Shown in pieces: positions 43,740 to 54,102 of a DNA stretch of 60,000 nucleotides. The notes beneath the pieces are model-generated. The model saw only the letters and a list, made by a program, of their open reading frames with translations, was not told the DNA's origin and made no database searches. Position numbers and translations under genes: made by a program. The DNA lies in contig NC_087070.1 in the NCBI RefSeq assembly GCF_963678635.1, positions 42,518,988 to 42,578,987 of the forward strand. Reading direction: 5' to 3'. The DNA comes from Symsagittifera roscoffensis (lineage: Eukaryota > Xenacoelomorpha > Acoela > Convolutidae). Position 1 is the stretch's first letter. Each line of letters opens with the position of its first letter.

Positions 43740-44863
43740 GTGTATGATAATCCTGAGTATGGGTTATAAAATGTAATGTAACCAATTGTGTTTTTGGTGT
43801 ATCTGTCGTATTTATATATTACTTCAGTAGTTATAAACGGTGGTGGTAGTGATTGAGCTGTGATGTTAGGTGGATTTAATGGGTAGGGATGTTGGGTAAT
43901 GTTATTTAACTTAACTGTGATTTCAAACTTTAATTGTAAACTGTTTTGTTGGAGTATTTGAATATTGTGATCACGGATATCGTTATGAATATCTTGGCGA
44001 TATTGTAATCTATTAAGTGCCCAGTTATGAAGGCGGTTACTTTCTTGATGTTGTCCAAATAGTGGTGGAGGTGCTGTGAATGTATTCCAATCTAGTCTTA
44101 AAGGAATATTTATTGATGATTGTTCTCGATATCTGGCGTCGAGATTATTTGGAAAATTTAAGTTAAAGGGTGGTGGTGAAAATTGGCTTATTGATGGTGT
44201 TGATGGTAGTGATAATGTTTCTGGTAGTGATGAGGATGTTGTTGTATCCGTAGAAATATCTATGGGGTCATTGACTAAATTTGGTTCACCTTGTGTAAAT
44301 GAATGTGTAGTCCAATATGGCAGTCGTGATGTTAGATTTGGGGGGTTAAAAGGATTTTCACGTATTTGTTCAGATGTTGGTGTTGAACCTAAGTAATCTG
44401 ATGGTAGGCTTGAGGTGCTACGTTGTGAAAGAAGTGTAGGGGTTTCTGGTAATATACCAATGGGGTTTTCTGGAGTGGTTTGTGATGGGGATTGAGGTAT
44501 ATCAAAATGAACTCGGGGAGTTTGAAAATTTCTATTTCGTCGAGGATGTATAATTTGTCTATTTATTTCTGTTGTGTTTTGGTTTTGACTAAGGTTTCGT
44601 ATTCTACTTAGTTCTTGTGGTAGTGTTGGGTAAAGATTGTATGTTGGTTCACTTAGGGATGCTTGTCGTTGAACTGGTTCTAGTGGTTCAGATAAACGAG
44701 CGTGCCGTTCTTCAAAAGTGTATGGATTGTCTTGAAAAGAAATTCGTGTAGATGTTTGAGGATTTTGAGTAGTTGAAGGTGGTGTTGGATTATCTTGGGA
44801 TGATGTCGGTGAAGACTGATTCTGTGACTGTTGGGTAGCAATTTTTGATGGATTTTTGAATTT
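43727..44863 (-). CDS. ORF c of element B, 378 codons with no ATG
   Basis: Open from just after an in-frame TAA at 44864-44866 to a TAA at 43727. My reading finds no Met codon anywhere in it. The N-terminal two thirds is rich in Pro, Ser, Thr, Gln and Asn; the C-terminal third (about 43730-44150) looks more structured and mixed charged/aromatic, ending YSGLSYTCIF. Element A keeps its visible first 136 codons open with few changes. Expression must use splicing from an upstream ATG, recoding or a non-AUG start. No family recognised. Confidence 0.65.
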   Translation of the reverse strand, partial: KFKNPSKIATQQSQNQSSPTSSQDNPTPPSTTQNPQTSTRISFQDNPYTFEERHARLSEPLEPVQRQASLSEPTYNLYPTLPQELSRIRNLSQNQNTTEINRQIIHPRRNRNFQTPRVHFDIPQSPSQTTPENPIGILPETPTLLSQRSTSSLPSDYLGSTPTSEQIRENPFNPPNLTSRLPYWTTHSFTQGEPNLVNDPIDISTDTTTSSSLPETLSLPSTPSISQFSPPPFNLNFPNNLDARYREQSSINIPLRLDWNTFTAPPPLFGQHQESNRLHNWALNRLQYRQDIHNDIRDHNIQILQQNSLQLKFEITVKLNNITQHPYPLNPPNITAQSLPPPFITTEVIYKYDRYTKNTIGYITFYNPYSGLSYTCIF

Positions 44864-44868
44864 TTACT

Positions 44869-45057
44869 TTAGTGGGAAGGTTTATGTTTATTATAATATT
44901 CTTCCATAAAAATAATTAGAAAAATTGTTGCTAGGGCAAATGTGATGATTGCTTTCTTTATACATTTACATATGGTCAAAATGAGGGATGATAAAAATGT
45001 TATGAAAATTACAAACAATAAAAAAATATCAGTTCTACTGAAAATTGTTCGTATCAT
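44869..45057 (-). CDS. Small two-helix membrane protein ORF (62 aa) of element B
   Basis: Starts MIRTIFSRTDIFLLFVIF; two hydrophobic helices around a Cys/Lys turn (CKCIKK), then an EEYYNKHK tail. Its ATG overlaps the stop of the 76-codon ORF as ATGA, suggesting coupled translation. Strongly conserved with the 65-aa ORF of element A. Could be a viroporin-like or envelope-assisting protein; inferred from size and topology only. Confidence 0.65.
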   Translation of the reverse strand: MIRTIFSRTDIFLLFVIFITFLSSLILTICKCIKKAIITFALATIFLIIFMEEYYNKHKPSH

Positions 45058-45284
45058 TTAGACAAGTTGTGAAAATCGTACCTGTGGATATATTCAAGGG
45101 TTTTGGAAAGTTGGAGGAATAGTTCGAGTATAGTGTAGAAAATTAAAAAAATGTTACAAAAAATGATTAGGATTATTAGAAAAGATTCAAGTATATCAAA
45201 AAGAAATATTATAAAGGCTTCAAGTATTGAAAAAAAATGTTTAAAATTTATAAGTATTTGAGCAACTGTTTGAGAGAAAAGCAT
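45054..45284 (-). CDS. Small hydrophobic ORF (76 aa) of element B
   Basis: Starts MLFSQTVAQILINF. A long hydrophobic Ile/Leu/Phe-rich stretch covers about residues 23-60, followed by a short polar tail. First ORF of the 3' cluster, 595 bases after the pol stop. It ends in ATGA shared with the next ORF. The element A counterpart is cut by a stop at codon 47, so constraint is weaker evidence here than for the 62-aa ORF. Function unknown. Confidence 0.5.
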   Translation of the reverse strand: MLFSQTVAQILINFKHFFSILEAFIIFLFDILESFLIILIIFCNIFLIFYTILELFLQLSKTLEYIHRYDFHNLSK

Positions 45285-45879
45285 TTAAGAAATGATCTCT
45301 TGGTCGAATATTTTTTGCTGTTTGAGGCGATTTTCTAGTGTGGTCAAATTATTTATTAGTTTTTTGACAAGTGGGTTGAGTTTTGTAAAAATTTGTTGGG
45401 GGCAATTTTTATGGTGACTGGGAGGTCGTCTTTTTCTTTATTTTTGTTTGTCAAATGATCCGGGGTATGGTGAGATTTTTATACTTTAGGCTAATTAAAA
45501 TCTTCATTTTGTTACTTTAGGCTAAGTTATCAAATTTGTTTTGGGGGTATTCGTGGTCTGAGTTGGGGAAATATTGTTGATCTTTGGGTTATTAGATAAG
45601 GGAGGGGTACGGTATTATGGTGATATTTATTTTAGTTGTCAAGTTGGAGTGGTTTGCTTATTTTTGACCTGGAGGTTGTAAAGTTATAGTTAGAGATGTG
45701 CCTGGAGTTCTAGATTATTCGTCTAATTGATCTTAGTTTAGAGAAAGTGGCGGATTGGATGAATCCTATTGGTCTATTTTGAACTAGAATTATTGCGTAC
45801 TTGTGAGCATGTTATTTTGAAAAATTGAAATAAAAAATGTTACGGATGTTTCAAGATTGTGAAGTATAAAATCTTAAAA
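45285..45879 (-). other. Non-coding pol-env gap of element B with direct repeats
   Basis: No coding frame. TACTTTAGGCTAA lies at 45482-45494 and 45513-45525, 31 bases apart, exactly as in element A. Likely to contain splice acceptor or RNA export signals for the 3' ORFs (inference). Confidence 0.55.
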
Positions 45880-48800
45880 TTACTTTTTAAATTCTACTTT
45901 CTTTAATATTTTAGATTGGGGGATGAACATTTTGTAGTTTTTACGTGGTTGATTTCGGAGTCTTGTTGCTTTTCTATGTTCTGATTTGTCTATTTCTTCT
46001 TGGGGTATTATTTGTTCTGTCATTTTTCTATTTTTTCTTAGTTTTGGAGGTTCTTTATGGTTTTGCGTATTGTTTTTGGTGGCGGTTGGTTTCGTGTTTT
46101 GATTTTCGGTGGGGTTATCATTTTGTTCTGTGTTTTTCAGATGTGGTTCATTTTGAATGATTTTTAATCCTGTGAAAGAATATAATTGAGTTAATTCGCG
46201 GAGTGCGTATTCTTTTGGGTAATAAGGTAATAGGTTGTTTCGATGTTGAACGATTTCTTTTTTGTCTGAGTCGGTAATTTTATATGTGACATCAGTGGGT
46301 TTTGCAATTATTTGGTAGGGTCCTTTTCGGAGGGGTTGTAATTTTTTAGAAATTCCTTTTTGAGTATTAAAATTAGGTATTAAAACAAATGTTCCAACTT
46401 TTAAATCGGAAGCTGGTGTAAAACGTGAATTGATTTGGTCATTTATGTTTTGTCTTTGTAATAACTTTTTCGTTATTTTTTGGTAAATTTCATTGTGTTT
46501 CTTATCTCTATTTAAAATCCATTCGGTGTGTGTACCGGAGGCTAATTTAAGAATTTGTGGGTGATGAAAATGATCTTCATCGTGCGTATGTAATGGGAGG
46601 TTATAACAAATTGAGTCTTTATTTGGTTGACAATAACCTTGTGCGTTTTTATGGGAATTTGCTGTAAACATTATTGGTTTGCGTGGCTTTTGGTTAAAAA
46701 CCATTTCGTATGGTGACATTCCTAAAGTTGTCGTGATTTGTGAATTATATGCTAAGGGAAATAATGTTACATCTGCTGACCATTCGGTATATTTTGTATC
46801 ATTTCCGTTGATGATACATCTAAGATATTCTTGTAGTGAACGGTTCATACCTTCGACTAAGCCGTTTGTCCAAGGTGCATGAGATGTACGTGGTTTGTGT
46901 TTAATGTTGTATAAATGACATAGTGTTATTATTTCATTGTTTATGAATTCTGTACCATTGTCTGTGACTAAAATTTCTGGTAGTCCAAATTTTGCTATCC
47001 AGTGTTCATAAAGTGTTGTATATGCGTAATAAGCATTACAATGTGGTACTGGGTTAATTGCTACATAATGTGTAAATGCGTCAACAATTACCATAATGTA
47101 CGAGTTTCCTTCTGATGAGGGTGAAATTGGTCCTTTAGTATCAAATGAGATACGATGATTAAAGTATAAACTTTGTCCTTTAAAATCTTGTTTTTGTGCT
47201 ATTTGTTTTTGATTTGGGTAAGGTTTATTTAGTTGACATACTATACAGTCATTGCATAGTACTTTTATCCAGATTGGTGCATTTGGGAAGTAAAAATTTT
47301 GTATAAAATTTGAATATGTTTTTTCTGATCCAGAGTGTCCTTTAATATTTTGTGTATGTGAAATATAAAAAGCTATAAGAATCATACTTAAAGGGAGACA
47401 TGGAACTGTAGAGTCATTCAGGTTATACTCTAAAAGGTCTGTATTTTCGTTAATTGTTGTGTTGTTAAATTTGCGAAAGTATCGGAGGAGTGTTTTGTTT
47501 CCTAGAATGGTTGAATCTGCCTTGACAGGTTTAGTTTTATATTTGTGCCATGATTTTAGTTGTCTAATTATCGGGTCAAGATTTTGATATTGTTTCAGTG
47601 TTGAAATTGTAATTGTTTCTGTTGGAGGGAGAAAAATGTTTTCAATTTCGAATTTAGATAAGGGTATTGTATCAAGTGGGTCGTGAAGGTCAAAAACTTG
47701 ATTTATTGTGTATTTTGAATCATTTGTTTGTGGTCCTGATAAATTTATTTTATCAGTTAAATCTTCTTTTTCAATTAGTGGAAAATGGTCTTTCTTAGGC
47801 GGGTGTTGTTTTGTTCGTTTTTGTTGGGTGTTATTTTTTATCCATTGAGAATATGGGATTGGTTTGAAAGTTGATGTTCCAAGTAGATCAACTTCATAAT
47901 GATTATTTTGACAATCTAAATAAAGTGGGAAATGTTGTAAATTATTTATTTGTGATTGTTCAATATCAGTTTTTACTGCATATTTGCATTCCAATCGGGG
48001 TGATGTTTCGTTTTCTGCAAGGTAGAATTTTATATTTTTGGGTATTTCAACTGTTGTTTTTCGTGTAAGTAATTCAGGTGGTGTATTTCGACTTAAGGTG
48101 TCTGGTAATGCAAGATTTTTTCCTGCAGTCCAAACTATATGTAAGTTTGGAAATTTCATTAGAATTAGTTGAAATCTGTAAACTCGGTGGTTTGGGTTAG
48201 ATTTCTGTGTGAAAAGAAAAATGATTGGTTTGTGGTCTGTGAATAAAACTGTTGGATGTTTTGATCCAAGTATCAGAAATTCATATTCTGTCAGTGTATA
48301 TATTATGGCTGTACATTCTCTCATTAGAGTTGAGAGTCGTAGCTCTGCTTGAGTGAATAATCGGGAATTTGCTGATATCAGGTTCATTTTATTTGTACCA
48401 TTATGTGATTGTAATAGTGCTGCGCCGATGCCAAAGTTCGAAGCATCGCACATTGCATAAAATGGTTGATCAGGGTCTGGGATTGTATTTGAAATTTGTT
48501 CGGTTAAAAGTTTCTTTATTTCTTCGAATCGTGCTTGATGTTCTGTATTCCATTCAAAATTATTTTGTTGTCTAAGGATGTTGTAAAATGGTCGTAGATA
48601 TAGTTGCATTTTATAAACATATTTACTTAAAAAGTTTAACATTCCAAGGAATTCTTGGATTTTCTTCTTATTTGTTGGTGGTTGAAGTTTTTGAATAGCG
48701 TCAATGCGTGATTTCAGTGGAGTTATTGTTTTTCTTTCTATGTTATGTCCTAAGAATTTAACTCTTGTCAAAAAGAAGTGTGATTTATCGGGGGCGGCCT

Positions 48801-51800
48801 TCAGATTTTCGTTCTGAAGTATTTGATGATATTTTTCTAAAACTTTGAACATTTCGTCTTTTGTTTGTGATTGCATAAAAACATCGTCTAAATAGGTGAT
48901 TGCGTTTTTCTTGAGTATTAGTGGTCTAAAAATTTTGCTCATAAAAGCTGAAAATGCTGCTGGTCCTATGGATATTCCATAGAATAAGCGGTTAAATTCA
49001 TATTGTTGGTTTCCGATAACAAATTGTGTTAAACGTCGTGATTGTTCATCTAGTGGCATTTGATTGTATGCACTATTCATATCGGCGGTTGTAAAGTATT
49101 TGCCGTTTATTTTTGTTAAAATAACTTGTATTGGTTCAATGGGCCAATTACATTTTGATTCATCTATAAGTGAATTGAGGTATCTAGCGTCGAGAACGAT
49201 TTTTAATGATTCTCCTTTAGCTAGAATGATAACGGGATTGATGAATGTGTTGCCTTTTGGTTGTTCTTCTTTATTAACTGGTGATATAATGTTGTATTGT
49301 TCTAAAATATCGAGTAATCTGTTTACTTTATCATGTAAGTGAATTGGTACTTTACTTGCTCTCTGTTTTTTGAAAACTGCGTCTGGTTTTAACGGGAGAT
49401 GTAGTGATGAACTGATTTTGCCAACATCGAATTTTGATGTTGCATAGACTGATGAATATTTAATTAGCTGTTTGGCTAATTTTTCGAATTCGTCTTGTGT
49501 TATTTGTGAATGTTGGAAATTAAACATTGTTAAAAATTTTTGTTGGTCCTCTGTGTAGTTACTGATGTTGAATGTAGGTTTGAAATATGGAGTTTTTGTG
49601 AAATAGTCCGTATTTCTGTTTTCGTTACTTATTATATTATTTATAGATAATTCTTCATTAAGAATTGTAGATTGGCAAATATCTAGTAATTGGAGTATAT
49701 TATTTACGCGATAGGCTTTTTCGTATATTGGTGATATTGTAGCGTTGGTTTCACAATATCCTAAAAGTCCTAAAGGTAATGTTACTTGGTAAGGTGTGTT
49801 GTTATAAACATGTAAGGAAATAATATCTGAATTCGAATTTTTCAAATATTTTATTGATGAGATTGTGATTTTGAAAAATTTATGAATAGGTTTGAATTCA
49901 AAATCTGACATATAAAATTTTTGTTTGTTTTGTTCTTTATCATATTGGTGAACTTGTTTGATTGAAAAATTATAGATGTTTCCTGATAGTGGTTTCAGGT
50001 GTTTTCTTTGTTGGTTATATATTGGATAAAATTTTGAAAAGAATGGTGGTTGTTTGTTTAATCTTTGAAAAAATGTTAGGGATGTTTCTTTTGTTTTTGT
50101 ATATTTATCTTTGATTAATATTTTACTATTTAGGATGTTAATTGTTGGTATATACTTCGAAATAAATGGTATTCCAATGATATTATATTTAATATCAGTG
50201 ATATGGAATATTTGTTTAAATGGCTTGTTTAGAATTTTACTTTGCTCCATTGTCCTGGTAGGGAGGAGAAATAATTGGATTTTTCCGTAGTTTATCAATG
50301 TTGATCCTTGTGCTGTTGCTAACTTACTGGAGGTTTCAAGAGGTGTTAGCTTTGGGTGTAAAGTTTTTATTTCATTCCATGTGGGAATGTTTATTATGTT
50401 TGATTCTGCTCCTGAATCAATTAAAAAATCTATTTCAAGGTCTGGTGGTTGAAATTCTTTATTTCTTGGGCTTTCTAAGAGAAATGGTATTGTCCAAATT
50501 TTTTCTTTGGGTTGTTCTTTTTGTATATTTTGATAAATGTGGTTTGTATTCAAGCATTTTGTTTTGGTGTTTTTATTGGTTTGATCTGTAGTGTTAATCT
50601 CGTTTGTTTCTTGCGTCGTTGGTGTGGAATTTATGGGTGTAGTGTAATAATTTTGAAGAAATTCTGATTGATTTTCATATATATGTGATGGAAAGGGTTG
50701 TTCATATATGACAGATTCATAGTCATTTTCGACTTTTATCATATTGATAGAAAGAGTGTTTTCAGTATCACTTTCTGAATCTGATGATGTACAGTTTATT
50801 TGATTGAGTTGTAACGTATCAGTTACTGTGTTATCAATACCTGGGGGGTCTGATGTTGTTTCTGGATTAGCTTGTACTTGATTGATTTGTCTTTGATGTT
50901 TAGGTGTACTGCTTCTATGACGATTATTAGAGTTATTATAGTTATTATTATTCCGGTGTGGTGATTGGGAATAATTTCTATAACGATTATTATAACTTGG
51001 GTGTCGATTTTGTGAATTATTTCGCGATCTGTTTTGGTAATTATTGTTTGGTCTGTTATAGTTCGATCTATTATATGAGTTATTCCTTGATCGATTGTTC
51101 GGGTAATTCTGATTTCGATTGTTTGAATAACTTCTATTTCTATTATAGGAGTAGTTTCTATTCCTATTGTATGATGAATTTCGTGATTGGTTGTTTGGAT
51201 AGTAGTTATTTCTTGATTGGGAATTAGATCTAGAAACAAATCGTTGTGTATTTGAATTTGATCTGGAGTAGTTATTTCGACTATTTGGTCTATTGTAGTG
51301 ATTTTGTGATGAGTTTTGTGTATTTCTTCGTTCTGGTGATCTTCCTCTATAACTTGAGTTATATGGGGATTGATTTCTTGTATAATTTGTATTGTTCGGG
51401 AGTGGTTTTCCTGAACTGTTGTTGCTGTGAACTGTTTTGTTCGGTAAATTTTGATCTTTTTTCATGTATTGATAGAATGATTTATTTGGTTCTTTGTATT
51501 TTTGAGGTTTATTTTGACTATCTTGCTGCTTTTGTTTACATTCGGAAATACTATGTCCGTATCGTCGGCAATAATTACACCATTTTTTGAAAGATGGTTT
51601 GCCTTTAAAGTTCGGGTTCTTTTCGTAAATATTGAGTATTTCAGTGATTTTTTCAACGAGGTCTGTTTCTGATTCTTGTATATTATTAATATTAGTGGGA
51701 GTCGTTTCAATTCTATTAACGTATTGTAATTTCAGATTTTCCGTTTCTTCTAGTTTCATCGTGATTTCTGCTTGTTCTAGTTTGTCTACTAGTTTTCGAA

Positions 51801-54102
51801 AATCTAAATTGGGTTCTCGAATTGAAGAAGGATGGGATGCTCTCTTTTTTATTGCTATTTTCCTTAATTGTGGTGTTAAGGTCATCATTAAGATTTCTGT
51901 CATCTTTGTGTTTTTATAGTCATGTGTATTTAGTGAATATGCTTTTCGAACTAGTGTTTCGATTCGTACTGCTATTTGCTTGATGGTTTCGTTTGGTAAT
52001 CTGCGAATTTCATTACATAAAACTCTTTGTTGTTGTTTGTTTCTTTCAGAGTCAAACATTTTTGAAAATTCTTGTGTAAATCTTTTCCAGTTTGATTTTA
52101 TTTCTAGAGGTAGTACTGAAAACCATTTTTGGGCTGCGCCATCTAAGGTTGTTTGTATCAACGCTGTGCGTCGATGTATCCAGTTTTGATGTAGTGGCGT
52201 ATTAATTGGTTCAGGTCCAATATTTAAAATCAGGTTTGCTGTTACTGCATTTAAATAATCTTCTACAGAGTATTCAGGGTCTGTTCCTGTGAAAACCATT
52301 AAAGGTTTGTTTGATGTTATTGATGATCCACCCATTAGGTATGGATTCATTGTCATTTGTAATGATTCTGCTGCATTTGGCATTTGAGAAAAATTTGAAA
52401 GTTGGTTTCTTGTTATTTCATGTTGTTGAAGATAATATGGGAGTGGTATTTCATTTTGCATTTGTGATGCTTGATACGAGTGTGCAGTCATTGGATTTTG
52501 TTGTTGAATTGGTTGAAAAGATTGTGTATTAATTGGATTTTGTTGTTGAATTGGTTGTTGATGTTGTGCATCTATCGGTTGTGGAGAAAAATTCCTATAA
52601 TTTGTACGTGTTTTCTGTATTCCTTGTCTACGATATTCTTGAGTATTTGGTGCAAATATATCTGGTTGTAAGAAATCGTCATCTGAGGATAAATAATCCA
52701 TTTGATAAGATGTTTGTTTTTCATTTTTATTTTGTTGAAAAAATGGGTAATTTTCACTGCGATCCTGTGGAGGATTTGATTGAAAATTTTTGGAATTATA
52801 TTGGGCCGTTGGGTTATCCCAGTTTCGAGGTTTTGTATATTGATTAAAATTCCTTTGTGGTTGATAATTTGTTTTTGATGGATGTGTATAATTATAATTA
52901 TGGTCTGCAAAGTTGTTTCTAGTGAATGTTTTGCGTGTTTTTGATGGTATTGTCATGGGTCTGTATGTTTGGTAATCCATATGTGAATATTTAGGGGCAA
53001 CCGAAGGTTTAACGGTTGATTGTAAGGTTACCTGTGTTTGTGAAGGATTTGTATTTCTTGGTGTTGTTAAATTTGGGCGTATTGGTGAAATACTTTGTTG
53101 TGTAGTTGTTGTGTGTACAATTTCTTCATTTATGAAGTGTGATGGTGTCTGGATATCTTGTTGAGTAAGATTCCTAGTTCCATTGAGGTTTTCGTTGTGT
53201 ATGACTGTAGAGTTTAAACTATTATTTTGTGTATCGGGTAAAAATGTATTATAGTTTAATGGTGTTGCATCAATTGTTAATGGTATTACTCTTACATAAT
53301 CTCTTATGTAAGATATCGTACTTATTGCTTGACTTGAGATTGATTGTGGAAAGCTTATAAATGCTGGATGAGACCATTCGGGGTCCCAAACATAATCTGA
53401 TTGTTCTGTGATAGCGGTATCATCGTTCGAATTTTGGGGTCTAAAATTTTTTCTTGCTTGTGCAATTAAATCAATATTGTGTGTGAAATAATCTATTATG
53501 AACCATGCTAAAATTTTTTGTAGATCGTGTTTGGTATGTTGTGAAACGTCATCTTTCGTGAAATTTTCTTTAATGATGTTTAAATAACTAGAGAGTAGTG
53601 TAATTTCATGTCGTACTTTCAAATGTTTAGATGTTTCTGTCGGTGAGACATTTGTTAATGGGATTTCGTTTTCTAATATCGAAATATAACTATATATTAT
53701 TGCGAAAACTTCATTAGTGAAAATGGAGTTTGCTCTTTGTGAGTTATGGTATTGGATGCTTTTTATATATTCTGAAAAAACTTTTGAAAATTCTAAATCA
53801 AGATCGTCTGTTTGTATAGTATATGTTCTATCATTATGGTTTGGGGAAGTGAATTCTATGGAGTAGATTCCATACTGTTGTGTTATGTTGCATATATCTT
53901 TTAAGTAGTGATCTATGATTTGTCTTTTGATTTTTACATCGGGGAACTCTGTTTTACATGGACTGATTCCGGGTTCAAATAAATTTACGAGTAAATTTTG
54001 ACAAAATATGTGTTGTCCTCTATCAGTATCTGCGTCTACTATAAAAGGAAAGATTTCATCATCATCTGGAGTTTCGTCACCTGGGGTGTGTGTTGAACTC
54101 AT
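45880..54102 (-). CDS. Gag-Pol polyprotein of element B, single 2740-aa ORF
   Basis: One open frame with no stop or shift. In order (rough residues): Gag N-terminal and Gln/Pro-rich region 1-540; capsid-like domain 540-800; CCHC knuckle CNYCRRYGHSISEC near 842; Arg/Asn/Ser/Tyr-rich linker 890-1080; aspartic protease with FLIDSGAESN near 1225; RT with TTADMNSAYNQMPL and YLDDVFMQ near 1735; RNase H with CDASNFGIG near 1885 and TDHKPI; integrase HHCC with GHSGSEKTY and CNDC near 2254-2290; core Asp near 2317 (SFDTKG), Asp near 2378 (VTDNGTEF), Glu near 2415 (GLVEGMNR); GPY/F module RKGPYQII near 2590. It copies and integrates the element. The start ATG overlaps the end of the 155-codon ORF by 26 bases in another frame. 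Confidence 0.95.
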   Translation of the reverse strand: MSSTHTPGDETPDDDEIFPFIVDADTDRGQHIFCQNLLVNLFEPGISPCKTEFPDVKIKRQIIDHYLKDICNITQQYGIYSIEFTSPNHNDRTYTIQTDDLDLEFSKVFSEYIKSIQYHNSQRANSIFTNEVFAIIYSYISILENEIPLTNVSPTETSKHLKVRHEITLLSSYLNIIKENFTKDDVSQHTKHDLQKILAWFIIDYFTHNIDLIAQARKNFRPQNSNDDTAITEQSDYVWDPEWSHPAFISFPQSISSQAISTISYIRDYVRVIPLTIDATPLNYNTFLPDTQNNSLNSTVIHNENLNGTRNLTQQDIQTPSHFINEEIVHTTTTQQSISPIRPNLTTPRNTNPSQTQVTLQSTVKPSVAPKYSHMDYQTYRPMTIPSKTRKTFTRNNFADHNYNYTHPSKTNYQPQRNFNQYTKPRNWDNPTAQYNSKNFQSNPPQDRSENYPFFQQNKNEKQTSYQMDYLSSDDDFLQPDIFAPNTQEYRRQGIQKTRTNYRNFSPQPIDAQHQQPIQQQNPINTQSFQPIQQQNPMTAHSYQASQMQNEIPLPYYLQQHEITRNQLSNFSQMPNAAESLQMTMNPYLMGGSSITSNKPLMVFTGTDPEYSVEDYLNAVTANLILNIGPEPINTPLHQNWIHRRTALIQTTLDGAAQKWFSVLPLEIKSNWKRFTQEFSKMFDSERNKQQQRVLCNEIRRLPNETIKQIAVRIETLVRKAYSLNTHDYKNTKMTEILMMTLTPQLRKIAIKKRASHPSSIREPNLDFRKLVDKLEQAEITMKLEETENLKLQYVNRIETTPTNINNIQESETDLVEKITEILNIYEKNPNFKGKPSFKKWCNYCRRYGHSISECKQKQQDSQNKPQKYKEPNKSFYQYMKKDQNLPNKTVHSNNSSGKPLPNNTNYTRNQSPYNSSYRGRSPERRNTQNSSQNHYNRPNSRNNYSRSNSNTQRFVSRSNSQSRNNYYPNNQSRNSSYNRNRNYSYNRNRSYSNNRNQNYPNNRSRNNSYNRSNYNRPNNNYQNRSRNNSQNRHPSYNNRYRNYSQSPHRNNNNYNNSNNRHRSSTPKHQRQINQVQANPETTSDPPGIDNTVTDTLQLNQINCTSSDSESDTENTLSINMIKVENDYESVIYEQPFPSHIYENQSEFLQNYYTTPINSTPTTQETNEINTTDQTNKNTKTKCLNTNHIYQNIQKEQPKEKIWTIPFLLESPRNKEFQPPDLEIDFLIDSGAESNIINIPTWNEIKTLHPKLTPLETSSKLATAQGSTLINYGKIQLFLLPTRTMEQSKILNKPFKQIFHITDIKYNIIGIPFISKYIPTINILNSKILIKDKYTKTKETSLTFFQRLNKQPPFFSKFYPIYNQQRKHLKPLSGNIYNFSIKQVHQYDKEQNKQKFYMSDFEFKPIHKFFKITISSIKYLKNSNSDIISLHVYNNTPYQVTLPLGLLGYCETNATISPIYEKAYRVNNILQLLDICQSTILNEELSINNIISNENRNTDYFTKTPYFKPTFNISNYTEDQQKFLTMFNFQHSQITQDEFEKLAKQLIKYSSVYATSKFDVGKISSSLHLPLKPDAVFKKQRASKVPIHLHDKVNRLLDILEQYNIISPVNKEEQPKGNTFINPVIILAKGESLKIVLDARYLNSLIDESKCNWPIEPIQVILTKINGKYFTTADMNSAYNQMPLDEQSRRLTQFVIGNQQYEFNRLFYGISIGPAAFSAFMSKIFRPLILKKNAITYLDDVFMQSQTKDEMFKVLEKYHQILQNENLKAAPDKSHFFLTRVKFLGHNIERKTITPLKSRIDAIQKLQPPTNKKKIQEFLGMLNFLSKYVYKMQLYLRPFYNILRQQNNFEWNTEHQARFEEIKKLLTEQISNTIPDPDQPFYAMCDASNFGIGAALLQSHNGTNKMNLISANSRLFTQAELRLSTLMRECTAIIYTLTEYEFLILGSKHPTVLFTDHKPIIFLFTQKSNPNHRVYRFQLILMKFPNLHIVWTAGKNLALPDTLSRNTPPELLTRKTTVEIPKNIKFYLAENETSPRLECKYAVKTDIEQSQINNLQHFPLYLDCQNNHYEVDLLGTSTFKPIPYSQWIKNNTQQKRTKQHPPKKDHFPLIEKEDLTDKINLSGPQTNDSKYTINQVFDLHDPLDTIPLSKFEIENIFLPPTETITISTLKQYQNLDPIIRQLKSWHKYKTKPVKADSTILGNKTLLRYFRKFNNTTINENTDLLEYNLNDSTVPCLPLSMILIAFYISHTQNIKGHSGSEKTYSNFIQNFYFPNAPIWIKVLCNDCIVCQLNKPYPNQKQIAQKQDFKGQSLYFNHRISFDTKGPISPSSEGNSYIMVIVDAFTHYVAINPVPHCNAYYAYTTLYEHWIAKFGLPEILVTDNGTEFINNEIITLCHLYNIKHKPRTSHAPWTNGLVEGMNRSLQEYLRCIINGNDTKYTEWSADVTLFPLAYNSQITTTLGMSPYEMVFNQKPRKPIMFTANSHKNAQGYCQPNKDSICYNLPLHTHDEDHFHHPQILKLASGTHTEWILNRDKKHNEIYQKITKKLLQRQNINDQINSRFTPASDLKVGTFVLIPNFNTQKGISKKLQPLRKGPYQIIAKPTDVTYKITDSDKKEIVQHRNNLLPYYPKEYALRELTQLYSFTGLKIIQNEPHLKNTEQNDNPTENQNTKPTATKNNTQNHKEPPKLRKNRKMTEQIIPQEEIDKSEHRKATRLRNQPRKNYKMFIPQSKILKKVEFKK

